From assembly GCA_016839785.1 (NCBI GenBank), contig JAEOTQ010000075.1, forward strand, positions 1 through 46,104: DNA of 46,104 bases, read 5' to 3'. The position numbers and the translations under genes are program-made. Positions 42,399-46,104 of the stretch are shown piece after piece; positions within the stretch are counted from its first letter, which is position 1; each line of letters starts with the position of its first letter. Under the pieces are notes generated by a model that saw only the letters and a list, made by a program, of their open reading frames with translations, ran no database searches and was not told the DNA's origin. Source of the DNA: Candidatus Hodarchaeota archaeon (GTDB lineage Archaea > Asgardarchaeota > Heimdallarchaeia > Hodarchaeales > Hodarchaeaceae).

Positions 42399-43289
42399 GT
42401 GCTAGAACTTCTTCTCCAATCAATCTTGGTTACTGCTCTGATCATTTTTATTTATTTAAGTGGTTGTTTAGTAATCATGCTTGTTTTAGCAAAATTTCCA
42501 AGGGATCCGATGCCTGATACACCCGACTGGGGAATTAAAGAAGAACATTGGATTCCTACTGTGAACAACAAAAAGCTCGAATGTTGGGTTGTTCGACCAA
42601 ACGAAAATAACAACAACCGAACAGATCTAAATGGCAAATTCCCTGCAGTCATACTTCTTCATGGATGGGGACGAAATAGAGGGCGAATGGTAACTCGAGC
42701 CCGAATTTACGGGGAAAAGGGGTATACTACCATTTTATTTTCAGCTCGTGATCATGGACAGTCTGACAAAGAATTGATTGGAATGAGCATTATACGCTTC
42801 ACCCAAGATCTGAAGGCATGTATAGATTGGTGGGGCAAACCTGTAGTACTATGTGGTCATTCAATTGGGGGAGGGGCAGCGTTGTTAGCAGGGGCACAAA
42901 GTTCTCATGTAAAGGCAATAATAGCTGAATCACCTCCTTATGCGTTTCCATTCAGTTTAAAATATGTTTATCAGCCTGCACTCAAAATGTTGACTCCCAT
43001 TCTGATGCCAGGAATCACATTTATCACTCTGAGGTTATTTCGACGATTTAAACAAGGGGAGTATAGTCCATTAGCGAGTACAACAGAGATCAATGTCCCC
43101 ACCTTAATCATCCATGGGAAACAAGATATCATTTTTCCTTACGAATATTCTCAGAAATTAAATTCAAGGATTAAAAATTCCACTCTTTGGACTCCTGAAG
43201 ATGGAACCCATTATAATCATGAGTTTCTTCCTGAATACAGAGATCACGTTTTAAAATTCCTAAATCAAAATTTAGAAGAATTTATCTAG
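42399..43289 (+). CDS. Membrane-anchored alpha/beta hydrolase
   Basis: 296 residues. An N-terminal membrane helix (about 4-30) is followed by an alpha/beta-hydrolase domain: oxyanion region LLHGWGRNRGR, nucleophile elbow GHSIGGG with the catalytic Ser, Asp in IIHGKQDIIFP and the closing His in GTHYNH. It is close to the serine aminopeptidase/monoacylglycerol-lipase-like group. The anchor suggests lipid or surface substrates. It starts GTG 42399. Its TAG stop overlaps the end of the convergent histidine kinase by eight bases. Confidence 0.87.
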   Translation: MLELLLQSILVTALIIFIYLSGCLVIMLVLAKFPRDPMPDTPDWGIKEEHWIPTVNNKKLECWVVRPNENNNNRTDLNGKFPAVILLHGWGRNRGRMVTRARIYGEKGYTTILFSARDHGQSDKELIGMSIIRFTQDLKACIDWWGKPVVLCGHSIGGGAALLAGAQSSHVKAIIAESPPYAFPFSLKYVYQPALKMLTPILMPGITFITLRLFRRFKQGEYSPLASTTEINVPTLIIHGKQDIIFPYEYSQKLNSRIKNSTLWTPEDGTHYNHEFLPEYRDHVLKFLNQNLEEFI

Positions 43290-44721
43290 GAATTTCTTTA
43301 TTTAAGCTAGGAATGGTGACGGTAAAACAGCTTCCCTTATTTTCTTGAGTTAAAACACTCAATCTACCGTTCTGAGCCGATATAATAGATTTTATTATGT
43401 AAAGGCCTAGACCTGTGCCTCTTTGCGAATATTCTGTTGGAATGTGAGAAAAGGGTTGAAAAAGTTGAAATAATATCTGGTTAGAGATTCCTATCCCTTC
43501 ATCTTGGACGGTAATGATAAGTGAGTTATCGAAGTAACTGAAATTAACACTGATAATCTTATCAACAGGAGAGTTTTTGGCAGCGTTATCAATAAGATTT
43601 TCCAGAACTTGGTTTATGCGATCGGAATCAATCATCATTTCAATTTGTTGGGATTGACTCTGTTCATCGATAATTATTAAGCGATTTGGATAAAGCATGT
43701 TAATGTGCTTTTTGAAATGATCCACAAAGTCAAGAAGACTTGTTTTTTTCGGGTTAATCGTAAATACATTTGCTTGTATGGCTGTCAGGTCATGTACGGA
43801 CTGTACTAGATCTTGTAACCTAACTGTATTTTTGTACATGGCTTTATAAATCTCTTGATGTTCCTGTGTATTTACCGTACCTTTTTGGAGAAGTTCCAAG
43901 TAGCCAGAAATAATTGCTAAAGGTGTTCTTAATTCGTGAGCAGTTACTCCAATAAATCGTTCTTGAAGTTGCTGAAATCTCTTTTCTGTAGATATATCCG
44001 AAATGACTCCAAACGAACCAATCATTTCATTCTCTTCATTATACAGTGCTGTCCCCGCGACTCGTGTATGAACCGTTAATCCATTTTTTGTTAAAAAGAC
44101 AAGTTCATATGTAGAAGCTCGGACCTCTTCTGCTAATCGTTGTTCGCGAACATCATTAAAAAACTCCAAAGATTCTGAACTTAAGAAATCCGTAACTTTT
44201 CTCCCAAGCATTTCTCCCTCTGTATAATTTAACATCTTCAAAAGAGTTGAATTAACTAGAATCGTTCTATCTAGTTTATCAGTTACCCAAACACCTTCTC
44301 CCATTGTTTGAACGAGTGATCGATATTTTCTTTCCGACTCTTTCAACGCTTCCATGATAGCTACGTTTTTTGAGACATCACGTATGATTGTGATTATATG
44401 AGTCACTTTAGAAGAAGTTTCATCCATTATAGGTATTCGTTGAATGTTATAGAAATCTTCTCTCCTAGGATTTGTCCTTTCAGCAATAGCCATTGGTTCT
44501 CCTGTATTAAAGATGTATTCATATTCAGCTAACGGTCGATCTGACAGGAAGGGGAAAATTTTAGTCAATTTTTTACCAATGACATTCGTATTAAACCCAA
44601 GGCGAGTATTCCATTTTTTAAACGCTTCATTTAAATATTCAAACTCATAATTCTTATTTATGATATGCACTGGATCGATCATGGCATTTAAAACAGAAAT
44701 GAGTTCTGGAGAGAGTCCCAT
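43282..44721 (-). CDS. PAS-PAS sensor histidine kinase
   Basis: A 479-residue soluble kinase and paralogue of the one at 39888-41402, with the same domain order: PAS (about 1-115), PAS (about 130-245), HisKA with VTAHELRTPLAIISGY (His about 262), and HATPase with ENLIDNAAKNSP, DEGIGIS, LFQPF and TGLGLYIIK. The sequences stay similar throughout, including the first PAS. It lies about 100 bases after the seven-helix longin-like protein on the same strand, which may feed it a signal. No response regulator is in the window. The start is ATG. Confidence 0.92.
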   Translation of the reverse strand: MGLSPELISVLNAMIDPVHIINKNYEFEYLNEAFKKWNTRLGFNTNVIGKKLTKIFPFLSDRPLAEYEYIFNTGEPMAIAERTNPRREDFYNIQRIPIMDETSSKVTHIITIIRDVSKNVAIMEALKESERKYRSLVQTMGEGVWVTDKLDRTILVNSTLLKMLNYTEGEMLGRKVTDFLSSESLEFFNDVREQRLAEEVRASTYELVFLTKNGLTVHTRVAGTALYNEENEMIGSFGVISDISTEKRFQQLQERFIGVTAHELRTPLAIISGYLELLQKGTVNTQEHQEIYKAMYKNTVRLQDLVQSVHDLTAIQANVFTINPKKTSLLDFVDHFKKHINMLYPNRLIIIDEQSQSQQIEMMIDSDRINQVLENLIDNAAKNSPVDKIISVNFSYFDNSLIITVQDEGIGISNQILFQLFQPFSHIPTEYSQRGTGLGLYIIKSIISAQNGRLSVLTQENKGSCFTVTIPSLNKEIPR

Positions 44722-44823
44722 TAAATATCAAAAGGGGGAACTACATAGAAAATAAAAATCTCTCCCTTCAGAATTATAATTTACCTACTGAAGTGCTAGG
44801 AGAATTTGAAATTGATTGATTTT

Positions 44824-45939
44824 TCAAGAGCCAATTGAGACAATTTTATATGAAGGGAGGAAAGCGAAATACAGGTCCAATAATGCTCCTGCTTCAGTAT
44901 ACTGACTAATCTCAGAAGAGTCAATATTCTCACCAAATTTCTCATAAAAATTCTTTGTAAATTCTTTTAAGGAGGATTTGATCAACATTGAAGTTTTATC
45001 AGCAATAACAAAGGCTACTATGTCTTTATAAGCCTCAAAAATAAAATAATAGTTATCTGTCTCAATAGCTTTTATTTTTTCCGTATCATGAATAACAGAT
45101 TGAACAAACTGGAAATTTGCAGTCATTAAATGAGGAATAAGAATGCTAGAATCAGGACCTGATTGTTTAGCATCAAACAGAACGTCAAAAATCGATAAAC
45201 CAATATTCATGTTGATAACTGAAATCCTGTATGTATTAAATGGTAAAACCCTTAGGACCCGTTCATCGATTAATATCGCAATAATTACGATAAATGTTCC
45301 TAAACCTACGCTTAATATTTCAATCCCGAGAACTAATAACGATAATTTTGTACTCACAAGCACTAAAGGAAAGAGGATCGGACTTAAACATCCAAAATAA
45401 AACAAGAGGGCTGGTTTCAGGTAAACACGTGGCACAAAAGGAATGAACCTGCTAATTCTTATTGATAGAAGAAAAGCTAAGCATATTAAATCTACTCCAA
45501 AAATAATACGTGCAAGATCAGACAGATATGGTCCAATTTCTAAACTAAAATGCACAGACTCTGGAATCACTGATAAGACTAAACCATTCCCCAGTCCTAA
45601 ACCTAACATCATTAGGATCAATGGTGATGGTTTATCAGCTCTTAGTGATTCAATGAAAAAGACGAGAAAGAAGACAACAATGAAAAGAAATATCATTTGT
45701 ACACGGAAAAAGAAAATCATAAGAGATTGATTTTGAAAACCAACCAAGAAAAGTAAACCATGCGCAATATTATAAGGAATTAGAAAGATTAAGATTAATT
45801 CTAGATAAATTAACGGCTGAGCTCTCAATTTTCGATATTCTCTAAAAACAATCATCGTTCCGCTTAGAGCCAATAGAACTGAAAACCAAGAAAGTACAAT
45901 ATATTGAATTTGAGGAAATGTATACTCGGTAAGAATCAT
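44824..45939 (-). CDS. Seven-helix membrane protein with longin-like C-terminal domain
   Basis: 371 residues. Seven hydrophobic helices fill residues 10-220, with short loops, like the sensory 7TM modules of archaeal kinases. The remaining 140 residues are cytoplasmic and soluble. RISVINMNIGLSIFDVLF, a helical middle, then FIFEAYKDIVAFVIADK and LKEFTKNFYEKFG give the strand/helix order of longin/roadblock-like domains, which in Asgard archaea often serve small GTPases. This reading is by eye. No kinase domain is fused; a PAS-PAS kinase follows on the same strand. The ATG at 45939 has a TATA box at suitable distance. Confidence 0.65.
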   Translation of the reverse strand: MILTEYTFPQIQYIVLSWFSVLLALSGTMIVFREYRKLRAQPLIYLELILIFLIPYNIAHGLLFLVGFQNQSLMIFFFRVQMIFLFIVVFFLVFFIESLRADKPSPLILMMLGLGLGNGLVLSVIPESVHFSLEIGPYLSDLARIIFGVDLICLAFLLSIRISRFIPFVPRVYLKPALLFYFGCLSPILFPLVLVSTKLSLLVLGIEILSVGLGTFIVIIAILIDERVLRVLPFNTYRISVINMNIGLSIFDVLFDAKQSGPDSSILIPHLMTANFQFVQSVIHDTEKIKAIETDNYYFIFEAYKDIVAFVIADKTSMLIKSSLKEFTKNFYEKFGENIDSSEISQYTEAGALLDLYFAFLPSYKIVSIGS

Positions 45940-45983
45940 TACTTGTTATTCCGACTATGTCGTTTGATAATTTCTCACTCCAA

Positions 45984-45997
45984 CTATATATTATAAT
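45984..45997 (-). promoter_or_regulatory. TATA box of the seven-helix protein gene
   Basis: On the minus strand ATTATAATATATAG lies about 50 bases before the ATG at 45939, giving a predicted leader of about 25 bases. The rest of the stretch from 45940 to the window end shows no gene. Confidence 0.4.
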
Positions 45998-46104
45998 CAT
46001 ATACATATAGCTGATTGCAAAAAGCTTTCGGAATTTATTCATTTTAGGTAGATAAATTCGCTCCAGTTTGGAATTCAGTCATTTCAAGTCCAATACACTT
46101 AATC

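Noticed and set aside
45842-46042. 66-residue minus-strand frame over the start of the seven-helix gene
   Set aside because: It overlaps the real gene's start and its promoter in another frame and has no protein-like features.

Overview
The window is AT-rich and densely coded on both strands. It most likely comes from an Asgard archaeon, possibly of the Heimdallarchaeia. The support is indirect: a complete Rab/Ras-like small GTPase, a second unusual GTPase in an operon, a seven-helix membrane protein ending in what looks like a longin-type domain, archaeal TATA boxes about 25 bases before several starts (some apparently leaderless), tRNA bodies with an archaeal-looking D-arm, several zinc-ribbon proteins, PAS histidine kinases without partner regulators, and a very large MMPL transporter. 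No rRNA or other phylogenetic marker is present, so the placement is inference. There is no CRISPR array, insertion sequence, phage module or rRNA.

Layout. 0-3 kb: a REC-PAS histidine kinase, a small orphan protein and a membrane protein. 3-8.3 kb: a 1539-residue MMPL/RND protein diverging from a GbsR/MarR-like regulator. 8.4-13.4 kb: a tandem GNAT-like protein, SurE, a Rab-like GTPase, a divergent ATP-type PEP carboxykinase, and a ribbon-helix-helix repressor with a striking twin-palindrome operator. 13.6-18.6 kb: a class V aminotransferase and a heterodimeric ABC exporter pair with one degenerate ATP site. 18.6-19.9 kb: a membrane protein split by an apparent frameshift and two small proteins. 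19.9-24.7 kb: a three-gene operon of two large unrecognised proteins and a GTPase with a non-canonical G3 motif; this is the best candidate for an undescribed system. 24.8-30.4 kb: a PHP phosphatase, an APH-like kinase, a metallo-beta-lactamase, a large membrane protein, and a rhodanese/persulfide-dioxygenase pair separated by a single in-frame TAG.

30.5-33.1 kb: tandem tRNA-Gln(UUG) and tRNA-Gln(CUG) genes, a PPOX-family flavin protein and a bacterial/eukaryotic-type glutaminyl-tRNA synthetase. Archaea normally make Gln-tRNA through GluRS and GatDE, so this synthetase next to both of its substrates is notable. 33.2-38.2 kb: a stand-alone degenerate HATPase domain, a bPH2 membrane protein with a Cys-motif partner, a zinc-ribbon membrane protein, and an ABC ATPase/permease pair. 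38.6-46.1 kb: a tandem Lrp-like regulator, two paralogous PAS-PAS histidine kinases, two zinc-ribbon proteins (one joined to a DUF2231-like membrane domain), an alpha/beta hydrolase and the seven-helix/longin-like protein.

The window is rich in sensing and GTPase signalling genes. Core metabolism is limited to PEP carboxykinase, SurE and the PHP phosphatase. Several start codons are TTG or GTG; I moved starts where a Shine-Dalgarno or TATA box favoured another codon, and say so in each entry.
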